NCBI GenBank assembly: GCA_019915135.1
Contig: JAHLMK010000015.1
Location: 558,001-622,000, forward strand
Source of the DNA: Strobilurus pachycystidiatus
Lineage: Eukaryota; Basidiomycota; Agaricomycetes; Agaricales; Physalacriaceae
Direction: 5' to 3'
DNA length: 64,000 nucleotides
Shown: positions 32,308 to 42,020 of the stretch, in pieces
How the letters are laid out: each line of letters begins with the position of its first letter
How positions within the stretch are numbered: position 1 is the first letter of the stretch
Position numbers and translations under genes: made by a program
Notes under the pieces: generated by a model
Databases searched by the model: none
The model's input: only the letters and a program-made list of their open reading frames with translations
What the model was told of the DNA's origin: nothing

Positions 32308-34191
32308 ATGGGTTCAGCTTCGTCTCGTCCAGTATCCAGCGTCTCTCATCCCGAGGAGACCAACGAGAAGCGCTCAATCGACGGTCTCGCCGCATCTTTC
32401 CAGTCAGTCGCCATCCGCGACGCTGCATCTACTTATGGCTCTCTGTCGCTATCCAACGTTCGCGACTGGGAAGCGGCCGTCGCGGAAGACCCCAGGACAC
32501 AGCTTGCTCGTACAACCCTGTGCCACTCCGACATTAGGTCCGCCCTCATTTCCCGCCAGTCAGTCATCGCTGATACCCACATTTTCAACCATGAAATCGA
32601 CTTCAAGACCGCTCCTATCACCAACCAGGCGTCCAGTGGCCGCTGCTGGCTCTTTGCCACTACTAACGTCTTGCGCTATGAGATCATGAAGAAGCTCAAG
32701 CTCGAGAAATTCCAATTGTCCCAAGTACGTACGAATACCCTTGTGCAGACGCCGGACCACGGTCATGTAACTGATCTCGTGGCGTAGTCATACCTCTTCT
32801 TCTGGGACAAGTTGAACAAGTCCAACTACTACCTTGAGCTGTCCCTTCAACTCGCTGACCGCCCCCTTGATGATCGCTTGGTCTCTCACTTGGCCGGGGA
32901 TCTCATCAGCGATGCTGGGCAGTGGGACATGGTTGTAAATCTCGTCGAGACTTATGGTGTCGTTCCCCAGGACGTTTATCCCGAATCGACCCATTCTTCC
33001 TTGTCCGGCCCTCTAAACACTCTCCTGAAGACCAAGCTTCGCGAGGATGCTTTGATTTTGCGCGACCTTTCGGATTCCCTCAAGGCGAAAGGACTTGGTC
33101 CCGGCGCCATGATCACTATCCTGCGCTCTAAGAAGGAACGCCTCATGAAGGAGATTTACACCATCATGACCGCTACTCTTGGCGTTCCACCTATGCCTGA
33201 CAGTAAGTTCGTTTGGGAATATTACGATGTTGACGGCAAGGTTGGACAATTCAATGGCACCGCTACCGACTTCTTCAAGCAATATGCTTCCAAGCCTTAC
33301 AGCGTAGGTGAAATTCTCCTATGACAGACTTTGCTGTAAATTGAATGATAAATCGTCTTAGCCCAAGGATTCTTTCTCTCTCATCAATGATCCCCGTAAT
33401 GCGTACTCCAAACTGTATACGGTGGACAAGCTTGGAAACATCTGGGGCGGCAGACCCGTTATGTGTGAGTTCAGCCGATGTTGACTTTGTTTTCCCCGTT
33501 GAGGTTTTTTGGCAGATGTTAACACTGAAATCGAGAACATGAAGGCCGCGGTCGTAAAAGTAGGTGTCAACGTTAACACATTCACACCACTGCCGCTTAC
33601 ATATGTGCGTCGCAGATGATCAAGGCTGGCGTCCCGGTGTTCTTTGGATGTGATGTTGGCCAATTCTCGGATAGAGTCACCGGCGCCATGGACCCTGCTC
33701 TCTTCAAGTACGAGGTGATGAATGTCATCTTCCTTTCCGCTCGATATTGACGTGCTCCCGAAAGACGGCGTTCGACATTGAGCTTGGACTTACTAAGGCC
33801 CAGCGTTTGCAAGTCGGCGAGTCGATGATGACTCATGCCATGGTTATCTCCGGTGTACATCTAGACGATGACGGAAAGCCTGCGAGATACAAAGTCGAGA
33901 ACTCTGAAGGAGACGCGTTCGGCCACAAAGGTTACTATATGATGACCGATGCGTGGTTCGAAGAGTTAGTCATTCCTCTAGACATCATGAGGCTACTATC
34001 TATCTCACCGCGCTCTCAGATTCGTATACCAGGTTGTCGTACCCCGCGCTCTTGCTCCCAAAGAGCTTGTCCGAGTTTATGATGGTGGCAACGCCCATGT
34101 ACTATTCCCTCCCTGGGATCCTATGGTAAGAATATGACTGTGGCATACGAGCGGATACTTGATACATCTCATATAGGGCGCTCTGGCTTAA
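32308..34191 (+). CDS. BLH1: Bleomycin hydrolase / cysteine aminopeptidase (peptidase C1B)
   Basis: This is a cytosolic homohexameric cysteine aminopeptidase that trims peptides and homocysteine thiolactone. Eight exons (32308-32724, 32788-33303, 33362-33464, 33516-33559, 33616-33714, 33765-33964, 34020-34125, 34177-34191) add up to exactly 499 codons plus stop. The catalytic Cys lies in NQASSGRCWLFA, the His in MMTHAMVISG, and the Asn in KVENSEG. The family has NSWG there, so the Trp that shields the catalytic pair is Glu here. The C-terminus is WDPMGALA. The last exon is only 15 nt (GALA and stop), and the final residue present in yeast and human enzymes is missing. The start at MGSASSRP fits the family; it also fits an N-myristoylation pattern (Gly2, Ser6). 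The 5-6 exon junction uses donor GTGATG. Confidence 0.9.
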
Positions 34192-34832
34192 GGATTAGCA
34201 TCTTCCTACCTAATTGTATCTGTAGGCCCGTGGAACATGTTTTGCGCTTCATCCTTGAAATCACACTGTTGAACCGGTTGGCTTATCATGCGATGTTCGC
34301 ATCGAGTACTGCGTGATATGAGGACATCCGACAGGATTACTAGCTCCCACAGGGCCGAAATGGGAGTGCTGTCACTCTTGTATCCTGGGGTGCCTCCCGC
34401 CGACGCAAAAGAGTTGAGCGGGAAGGTATCTCGTAACTCTATTCCGGTACACTTCACTGTCAAATTGACTGGATACGCACAGTATGTGGTTCCTTGGAAG
34501 TTGGGCGCGCGTGTACATCCCGGCAACCCGCCATCTGACAATCAGAAGCTATAGGAAGCGCTTTGGGCGTTCTTGGAGGTGCAGGTGAAGGATGTTGCTT
34601 GTGGTCAATGAGCGCACCGTTGTGTCGGATACTATTATCTCGCCTCGAGAGCATCTTATAGGAATTTGTAAATGACATGCTCGTATGCTTCGCAAGTGGA
34701 AGTTTAAAATTGTCCTTTTTTATTGGGTTTTATGTATTATTGCTATCAAGTAAGTAACGACCGATGTAACCTCAAGCTCATCAAAGCGTCAATAAGTAGG
34801 GCATAGACTATTGAGAAGATGAAGCAGCGCGT
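34192..34832. other. Intergenic region between convergent genes
   Basis: No gene seen. Frames at 34206-34541 and 34288-34554 overlap on opposite strands without motifs. Confidence 0.5.
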
Positions 34833-35420
34833 CTAGAAGCCGCCAAGACACCCATCCAAACCAGGCTCACGAAAAGATTCGCAACTCCTCTGTGCACGCT
34901 TGAAGCATGACTTCTTCGCGGCATGATGAGGGTGACGGTTCCCGCCTCGAGGTCTCGGGCGACCATAGGGAAGTAAAGCATGGTGTAGCTCCTCCTGCAT
35001 CGAGCTCGGACCTGGGACGTGTGGGGATATAGGGGACTGCGGGGATCCACACTCGTCAGAGTCGTCAGAGCACTCTGAGAATGAAAGATCGGGTATGGCG
35101 TCGTCGGTGAGAGGCTCGGGCTGGCAAGCCTCGTATGCGCGAGGATGAAAGTAGCTCCCTTTCACGCCCGATCCGGAGGATCGCACGAGGTTTGGTGACG
35201 GGGCATGGTACATCCGCCCGCCGCGTTCTGGCAGGGCGCAGGAGTTGGGCGAAACGGCGATGGGGGCGCGGTCGTATGTGTTCGGGGAGTGAGTGGTGAC
35301 GGTGGAGGACAAGGACGGAGTGGGCGGGAAGTGGACGTGCGGGGAGAATAGTGGCGGGTATGGGTGTATTGGGTGCGGCGAGGGAAGGGATTTGAGGATG
35401 GGCCGAGGCGGAGGCATCAT
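34833..35420 (-). CDS. Low-complexity protein with PILKS and HVHF motifs (paralogue 1)
   Basis: The product has 195 residues, one exon. MPPPRPILKSLPSP is followed by FSPHVHFPPTPSL, STVTTHSPNTYDRAPIAVSP and ALPERGGRMY. An acidic Ser/Asp region (SFSECSDDSDECGSP) and a basic tail (HHAAKKSCFKRAQRS) come next. The first third is shared with the gene at 36.1-37.15 kb and is the most constrained part. The combination of an ILK motif and a VxF motif resembles docking sites for protein phosphatase 1, but the VxF lacks the usual preceding basic residue, so this is only a hypothesis. No known domain. A TATA box lies 144 bp upstream. Function unknown. Confidence 0.6.
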   Translation of the reverse strand: MMPPPRPILKSLPSPHPIHPYPPLFSPHVHFPPTPSLSSTVTTHSPNTYDRAPIAVSPNSCALPERGGRMYHAPSPNLVRSSGSGVKGSYFHPRAYEACQPEPLTDDAIPDLSFSECSDDSDECGSPQSPISPHVPGPSSMQEELHHALLPYGRPRPRGGNRHPHHAAKKSCFKRAQRSCESFREPGLDGCLGGF

Positions 35421-35563
35421 TGAGACAGGCTGCTGAGAGCAGCAGTGTCCAACGCGGGTCTGCCCCGAGGAAGAGTTGCCTTCGGAGGCGTCACTGGGTC
35501 GAGGCAGAGGTCTAGTGTTGGAGATTTACAATCGGCGTGGCTTTCCCAGCAAGCAAACACCAC

Positions 35564-35571
35564 TTTATATA
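35564..35571 (-). promoter_or_regulatory. TATA box of the 35.4 kb gene
   Basis: CTATATAAAG on the minus strand, about 145 bp before the ATG at 35420. Core-promoter spacing is plausible with an untranslated leader of roughly 110 bases. Confidence 0.55.
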
Positions 35572-36110
35572 GAGGAATGACGGGTTAACGGTGATTGGAG
35601 CAGATCCATGAGGAGAGCACTCAACGATGATAAGGCACCCACAGGCGTTGGTGGTGGTCCCAAGCTAAAGCCTAGATTCAACACGCAGTATTCCTTCATC
35701 GCTTTATGTTGTGGAGCGAGCGGAGAAAGATGTCGGGAGCAATGGCACGTCAAACACAACCAAGCAGTGCAGCTATAGCGTGAAATCATGTCGTAGAGCT
35801 GAGGGCCAGTGAGCTCCAGTGAGGCTGCGGAACAAGTAGGATGCGGAGGAGAGAGGATCACAGAGTCATTGCATCATTTCGTCAAGGTGTCAAGTCAGGC
35901 AGTATACGTAACCCTGAAACTCTAAAGTGATGATTGATACGAGTTCAAGGTGTACTTGGCGCTGTCCCGCATCATAAAGCGAGTTGCAAAACAACATTCA
36001 ACGATAAGACGTCCAGCGCCGAATTATTGAGTATTCTACATGGCAAGGAATTTGTCAAATCATAGAAATACAGGAAGTACATAAATGCGCAAGTCCGATT
36101 CGCATCAGGT

Positions 36111-37151
36111 TCAGCTGACAGAGTCGGAATACGAGACCAGCTCATATGCGTTGTCCATCGTAAGGACAGCAGTGAAAGATGGGAAATTAGCCAAAGGATC
36201 AACAGCATCTGGTGACTTGACCATCGATAACTGCTCCTCCACATTCGACGCGTGATTGCGACCTGGCGCAGATTTTCTGGACGGAATCCCCGGGGACCAC
36301 AGATTGCCATCCTTGGTCGAAAATGCGAAGTTCGGAACATCTACGCTGATGGTGGGCGATCTTGCACGCGCGTCATGTTGATCCGAGTATAAGGAGACTG
36401 CATTCCAGAATGCATCAGCGAGCGAAGTCGGTGGTCCGAAAGTCATCTGCGCAAGCGGGGAAGAGACGGGTTTGCGCGTCGCCGCTGCCTGGAAAGACCT
36501 GCGCTTGGAGGCGGTACCGTCTACGGTGCTACTGCGCTGTGGTCGCGCCGCTGCCGGTCCTTCGCGATCTCCACTTCCATCATCCCACTTCTGTGATAAT
36601 GCTGCCGCAGTGGGGTATGGCGAACGTGGGTATGAGTGCAACGCCTTCCCCAGCTCCTTTGGAGATCTCTCTGAGTATCCCAGCCTGATGTTCTCCTTAT
36701 CGACCCCAATCTCCTTCCGCGGTGTAGGCGAGGGAACAAAAGATAGCACGGGTTGCGGAGTCATGATAGAAGAGGAAGACAATGGTGATTGTGGATTCAC
36801 ACCCACGAAGCTTCCCGTGCTAGGGTCATAAACCCTTCCACCGCGTTCAGGCATCTCAAGCGGGTTAGGCGAGACGCTTATAGCGGCCCGGTCGTATGAG
36901 CCTGGCGAGTGAGTGGCGAATGTGGATATGAGAGACGCCGATGGAGGAAAGTGGACGTGGGGAGACCTGGGGCCGAGGGTCTGCGAGATAATCACCCTCC
37001 CGTTGAGCGAGTAAGGGTTTGGAGCTAGGTGAAGTGGGGGCGGCCGCTTTTGCTCCCTGCCTTTGAGAATGGACTTCGGTTTTGGGTTTCCGCCGCCGTG
37101 GGGTAGGTACTTTGGCACCGCGGACCGGAGGATGTCCTGGGCCTTGTTCAT
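36111..37151 (-). CDS. Low-complexity protein with KSILK and HVHF motifs (paralogue 2)
   Basis: The product has 346 residues in one frame. NPKPKSILKGRE near residue 25 is a SILK-type motif. It is followed by GPRSPHVHFPPSASL, THSPGSYDRAAISVSPNPLEMPERGGRVY, the same block as in the neighbouring gene. The middle is Ser/Pro/Arg-rich. The last quarter has a distinct pattern (TFGPPTSLADAFWNAVSLYS; DPLANFPSFTAVLTMDNAYEL). The two genes are tandem duplicates that share the N-terminal block but differ downstream. SILK plus VxF suggests a phosphatase-1 regulator (inference). A TATATATA box stands about 225 bp upstream of the ATG. The region 35421-36110 between the two genes shows nothing else. Confidence 0.6.
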   Translation of the reverse strand: MNKAQDILRSAVPKYLPHGGGNPKPKSILKGREQKRPPPLHLAPNPYSLNGRVIISQTLGPRSPHVHFPPSASLISTFATHSPGSYDRAAISVSPNPLEMPERGGRVYDPSTGSFVGVNPQSPLSSSSIMTPQPVLSFVPSPTPRKEIGVDKENIRLGYSERSPKELGKALHSYPRSPYPTAAALSQKWDDGSGDREGPAAARPQRSSTVDGTASKRRSFQAAATRKPVSSPLAQMTFGPPTSLADAFWNAVSLYSDQHDARARSPTISVDVPNFAFSTKDGNLWSPGIPSRKSAPGRNHASNVEEQLSMVKSPDAVDPLANFPSFTAVLTMDNAYELVSYSDSVS

Positions 37152-37375
37152 GGCAAAATGGATACACGATAGCGATTGGTCGTGTAGGAGGGTCGTAAAG
37201 TCGTGCTCCTCGCCAGCAAGGACTAGAGATGGATGTTTGAGGGAAGGGAAGTCAGAGAATGAAACAGTAGCAAAGAGGAGGAATATGAAGGCGTACGGTT
37301 GAGTTTAAAGGAATGGGAGTGTTCGTAAGCTTGGGATTCTGATGACGATGAGGATGAGTGGGGGTCAAAGTGTGG

Positions 37376-37383
37376 TATATATA
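37376..37383 (-). promoter_or_regulatory. TATA-like element upstream of the 37.15 kb gene
   Basis: TATATATA on the minus strand, about 225 bp before the ATG at 37151. Distance is long for a core promoter unless the leader is long or spliced. Confidence 0.4.
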
Positions 37384-38301
37384 ACGAATGCAGAGCACAA
37401 TGGAGCGAAGTCGCCATAGCGCGTAGATCTGGTAACGCCAGCACATCCACTCGCTAATACCGAGGCTGTGGCAAGGACTCATTCCACTATTTTCCGTCGT
37501 CAGTTGCAGCGCGTTGCCAGATTGGTGTTTGCGCAGTTCATTTCATCTAGGGAATGCGTCTTTAGCAGGAACTATTGTTCTGAGGTGCAGCATTCCTGAG
37601 ACAATTCAAACAGCGACTAAAGTCTACTTAGCTGTGTTCAAGGAATCTGGATGATGGCAAGACACAAGGAGCATCGGTTGTTGCCGAGACGATCGAAGGC
37701 GATGCGTGGTATGGCAGTCTCACGTCACTCCGGATCCTCCAGCTATTATGCGGCATTGCTGAAAGGCGGGGCTGTGATGGCGCTTGAACATGGGATTCCG
37801 TTGGGCTACAGCACTCGACCGTATGTATTCTCTAGGCCCACGTGGGTTGCACGTGGGTCCAGGCAATGCCGCCGGGGATGACGGCCCGACGTCGACTCCG
37901 TTCACTACAAGCCGGCGGCATAGGCAAAAGCTCTTGAACACGAACGCTCATGACATTGCCATCGAGCTCGGACGCTATCAAACAGACCTCTTTGCTTTCT
38001 CTCAGTGATATTCAATCAAGGGGGAGCTTACAGCCTAAACTGGATAACAGGATTCTGTCAACTCTACCCCACTCTGTTCGATTCTCGACTCGGACCTTGC
38101 GGTGCTTTAGGAAGAGTCACTGACAGGTAATGAGATGAACGCCTTTTGAGGAAAGATAGGAAGTCAGATGAGCGCCAATTCTGGTAAGTGGCAGCATGAC
38201 AGGCGGTTTCCGCGCTTTTATCTGACGGTATATCTTCCAGCGATTGCCTTCACCTGAGCCCATCCATTCCTTCCCCATTCCCAGTCTATTCGCACTCGCC
38301 G
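37384..38301. other. Intergenic region between divergent genes
   Basis: No gene seen. Frames at 37651-38008 overlap on both strands and lack motifs. Confidence 0.5.
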
Positions 38302-41136
38302 ATGACCACTAGTCAGCCCCAATCACGTCGCGACGAGACATCCTCCGACGTCGCGCTATCCCCAGACACTGCAGCATTGGTTGCAGGGTACCGGAATCGT
38401 GTGGCTTTCCTACAACAGGCACTGTATCACTGTCTTCACGATCACCGGAAATCCGTGTCCACGGACCATGTCCTCCGGGAGTTTCTGGATGGTGAAATCT
38501 TCTGGCTATGGGCACCAGGGGATGAAGAGAAACTCGAGATTTGGATTAGGGACCGTGAATATTTCCCAGAGGATCGTTACGACTGGTACGAGGTGCTCGC
38601 CCAATATCTCAAGGGACGAGCGAGTGGGAAAATTTTCTGTCCTCCACCCTCCAGATGCCAAACCATGCTTGCACATACATCATTTGCTTTGCGTATGCGA
38701 GTCGTTGCATGGCTGGTATACATGTCCCCCGCAGTCCGGCAGGGTCGCGAAGCTCTGGGCTATTCGGACTGGGGGCAGTGGGACTTCTTGGGCACACTAG
38801 ATCATTATATGGACCTGGCAGAGGTCTGGACAGACTTGGAGGACGAACATGAATGCTTGGACGAACATGAAATTGAACTTGGAGCAAATTTTTGCTCGCG
38901 CATTTTGCAGGAATCTGGTCACCATCATCCCGACCTCCAGCTATCTGCCTCCTACAGTGATTGGCACTGTGTCCAACACCTCCTATCGCGTGTTGACCGT
39001 CACATCGATCTCACTCGCGTTCACATCTGCAGTCAATTCGACCAGAAAAAGGATCCATGTCCTCGTTGCGCCGGCATGTTGGTTTCTTTGCTGTCCCACT
39101 TTAGCAGAGTTTGATTCGCATACTTTCTAGGGAATCTTGTTATCTTGCTGCATCGCCGCTGCCGCCGCCATACACTCCGTCGCTTACTGCCGTGGTGATT
39201 CACTATATATGCACAGGCTGGGTGATGACATTGACAGATGCCGCATCTCAAAGATGGCACTCTTTTCTACAGTATTCAGTGTTGCCTATGCACCCTTTTC
39301 CCGCCGTTCCCTCGTTCGAAGAAGTCCCACTCGACCCTCTGAACTATCGATACCAGCCTTGGGTTAACAAGTTTCCTAGCGGCCTACGCGCATCAGTCAC
39401 AACTTCTTCTTCGTCGAAATGGTTGGCAGCTGATGTTGCTTTACACGTTAACTCAGAGCGAGCCGCGGGCTTTCCCTCGGAAATCGCGCAAGGAAGTCGT
39501 CGTCTCCTCCGCTACTCTGGGGTTTGGATCATGACCGTATACTTGCTCATGCTTGCTGTACTCAAGGTTGATCCCTTCGACCCGCGGAAGTTATCTTCCT
39601 ATGGTCATGAAATTGACCCTCTTATTGCTGTACCTTCTTCCTATACTTCGACGGAGATGGAAGATTTCATGACATGGCTCGAGTTATATGTCCGCCTGGA
39701 ACTTGGACGCAAGTTGCCCTACCCGTACGACGAGCCCGACAATGTGTTGGAGTTCTACAATACCTGCAAATCTTTTGCAATAGCGTATAGCATTCTCTAC
39801 CCCAACAAATCACTTATCGCCGAATTGACCAGCTCCCCATTCTTCCGTGACTGGAGCTCGTCGATCCGAAAACTGTACGGATCTTCAAAGAAACGTTCTG
39901 GGTCTCCTCCCTGGTCAACGTTGCTGCCTCTAAATTCGGAAGTTTTGGTACGCACCCCTCTCATAAAGATTTGACCTCCTATTGAACAGAACGTTGAATC
40001 TAGAATCGGACAGGGAAGCCTGAGACTTTGCAACTCCAGCTGTCAATCATCGATGCCATCTTTTCCGTCACTGAAGTACGCATTCGGTCCTCAACACATA
40101 TCAAAGACTCACCTCCCCGTGTAGGCCGATGATCATTCTGCTACACTCGACGCTGATGATGATGACGGGGAGAGTTCTACACCAAGCACGGTCGATCCTG
40201 CGGTACGCTTCGCGATCTCGACGCGCTCTTTCCGGCTGATGGTTTCTGACATCCAGGCTTTGTCCTTGTCGGTCGGCATACCTCCCTTGGACATGGCACC
40301 AGACACCCAGCTAGCTAATTACGCGTTGTCTCTATCGACAACCATGCAACCCCCGCCGGTGACAGTTCATCCTTCCGAGGAACCAGATACCCAGCTAGAT
40401 AATTACGCGTTGTCTGTATCGACAACGATGCAACCCCCGCCGGTGACAGCTCATCCTTTCGAGGGAAATGTGGACCCACAGCCATACCAATGGCAAACAC
40501 CGACTGTTACGAACATGTTTTGGAGTGATACAAATGCAGAGGTGACCATCTGAAGCAAATTGCGGTGCATTCACGAAGCTTATATTCAACCTCGCAGGCG
40601 GGTTCTTCGACGTGCCCAGCAGTTGCACCTATCAAAGGGTCTCCAGTTCGCAAAGTACCAAAGAATGTCATGGTCCCCGCTATCAAAGATCACTTTATGA
40701 AACTTCTCAGTGAGCCATATTTCCTTGTATGCCTCGAACACAACTAACTTACAACCTTCCAGTAGATCACGAGGTCCCCCTCCAATTCACCAACCTCCAG
40801 AAGCCTCAGCTACCCTGGGCGACGCTCATCCAAACTCTCCACGGAAGGAACCTCGAGCTCGAGGGATGGCCAGATGACGTGCCTCTCCCAGGATCGTCGA
40901 GCTACAACCCCAAGGGGGTGGATAATCTCAGTGCGGATGATATGCGCAAGGTGTATGAGGTCTTGTCCGATATCTCGTGCGTGGCTCGGCAGAAGGGAAA
41001 GGGAAAGGAACGGGCGCGGCTCCAGGATGAGGATGAGGATGAGGGCCCACCCAGGCCGGCGAAGAAAGCTAAGACGAGCGTGAATGAGGGAAAGAAGTCC
41101 TACCAGGATCGGATGGTCGTGTTCAAGCTTTCATAG
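38302..41136 (+). CDS. GWP-family protein, long form (copy E)
   Basis: The product is unrecognised. Exon 1 (38302-39077) carries domain 1: FWLWAPGDEEKLEIW, FCPPPSRCQTMLAHTSFALR, AWLVYMSPAVRQGREALG, SDWGQWDF, SGHHHP, DWHCVQHLLSRVDR and KDPCPRCAGM. The intron 39078-39130 (GTTGGT..CTAG) leads into domain 2: YQPWVNKFPSGLRA, SSSKWLAADVALH, GVWIMTVYLLMLAVLKVDPF, FAIAYSILYPNKSLIAEL. The linker contains an 84-bp in-frame tandem duplication (DTQLxNYALSxSTTMQPPPV twice). The tail reads VPKNVMVPAIKDHFMKLL, intron, LPWATLIQTLHGRNLELEGWP, YNPKGVDNLSADDMRKVYEVLSDI, KGKGKERAR, an acidic run, PAKKAKT and MVVFKLS. Both large domains are open. It lies outside the tandem blocks and in opposite orientation to them. 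Confidence 0.7.
40299..40456 (+). repeat. 84-bp in-frame tandem duplication in the GWP copy E linker
   Basis: Units start at 40299 and 40383 (offset 84, that is 28 codons) and differ by a few substitutions. The second unit is cut slightly short. Confidence 0.85.
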
Positions 41137-42020
41137 GCTACGGACAAGTTTGACGGCTCGGGGGTCATCGAAAGGGAAATGGACAGACTTGAGGAGGATG
41201 GCAAGCCGGCGGGTGTTGACGGACAATACTATGACTTGGAAGGGAAACCCTAAAGTACTGTTCAGGTTGAACTCGAACAGTACCGTCACTCCTAGTAATG
41301 ACTTGGTTCATACTAAAAAGCGCTGTAAAAACATCAGACTAGGCTCGTTTTATACTTACTCACATATGTATACTGATATAAGGATTGAGTCCCAAGTGAC
41401 GCTCATCGGAGGACAGTCATCTGAAGAATGGCCTCCAATCTAACATACCTATCAAGAAGACAGGGTGTATCACTGCGACCACTGGCAGATCAAGATTTGC
41501 GAATTCCCTGGATTAGCACAATGCCAATGTGTTCAGACTGACACCGCCTCTCGGTCTTGAGACGCGTCTGCGCCACATTCATAATTTAACGTCAGGGTGG
41601 CTGAAACTGGCGTGGGCGCTGTGTCAGTTTCCCTCCGTCATATCCCCGGACACGAAGTATTGAATTTTCATGCCACATGAGCGACGATTCGACATTGAAG
41701 ACCCTTCTAGACAATGAATGTTGCACTGCTCGTGCTTCGTCGCGAGTATTTTGATGTAGTTGAAGGCTTGAAGCAGAGAGCAGGCCAGATAAGGGAACAA
41801 GACCGACTCGGCAACCGGCGAGAAGGGTAATTCCCGCCCTGGGCTGACCTTGTTCCGCTGACACCATTACAGGTCCGGTCGTGGACAGCCTCAGCTGCCT
41901 CACCATTCCACCTCCAACTTTTTCTCCTGCCATTGCGGTGACGAGAAACTTGTATATCTGTTTATGCCCGCCTCTGCCTCTGTACCACACTATGCACACC
42001 ACGACCTGCAACGACTATCT
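41137..42020. other. Intergenic region with one hairpin
   Basis: No gene seen. GTACTGTTC at 41255-41263 pairs with GAACAGTAC at 41275-41283 around an 11-base loop, 120 bp after the GWP copy E stop. The second half is the upstream region of the membrane protein gene. Confidence 0.5.

Noticed and set aside
2232..41136. Mating-type locus explanation for the divergent gene family
   Set aside because: No homeodomain (WFxNxR), pheromone receptor or CaaX pheromone precursor was seen, and usual flanking genes such as mitochondrial intermediate peptidase are absent.
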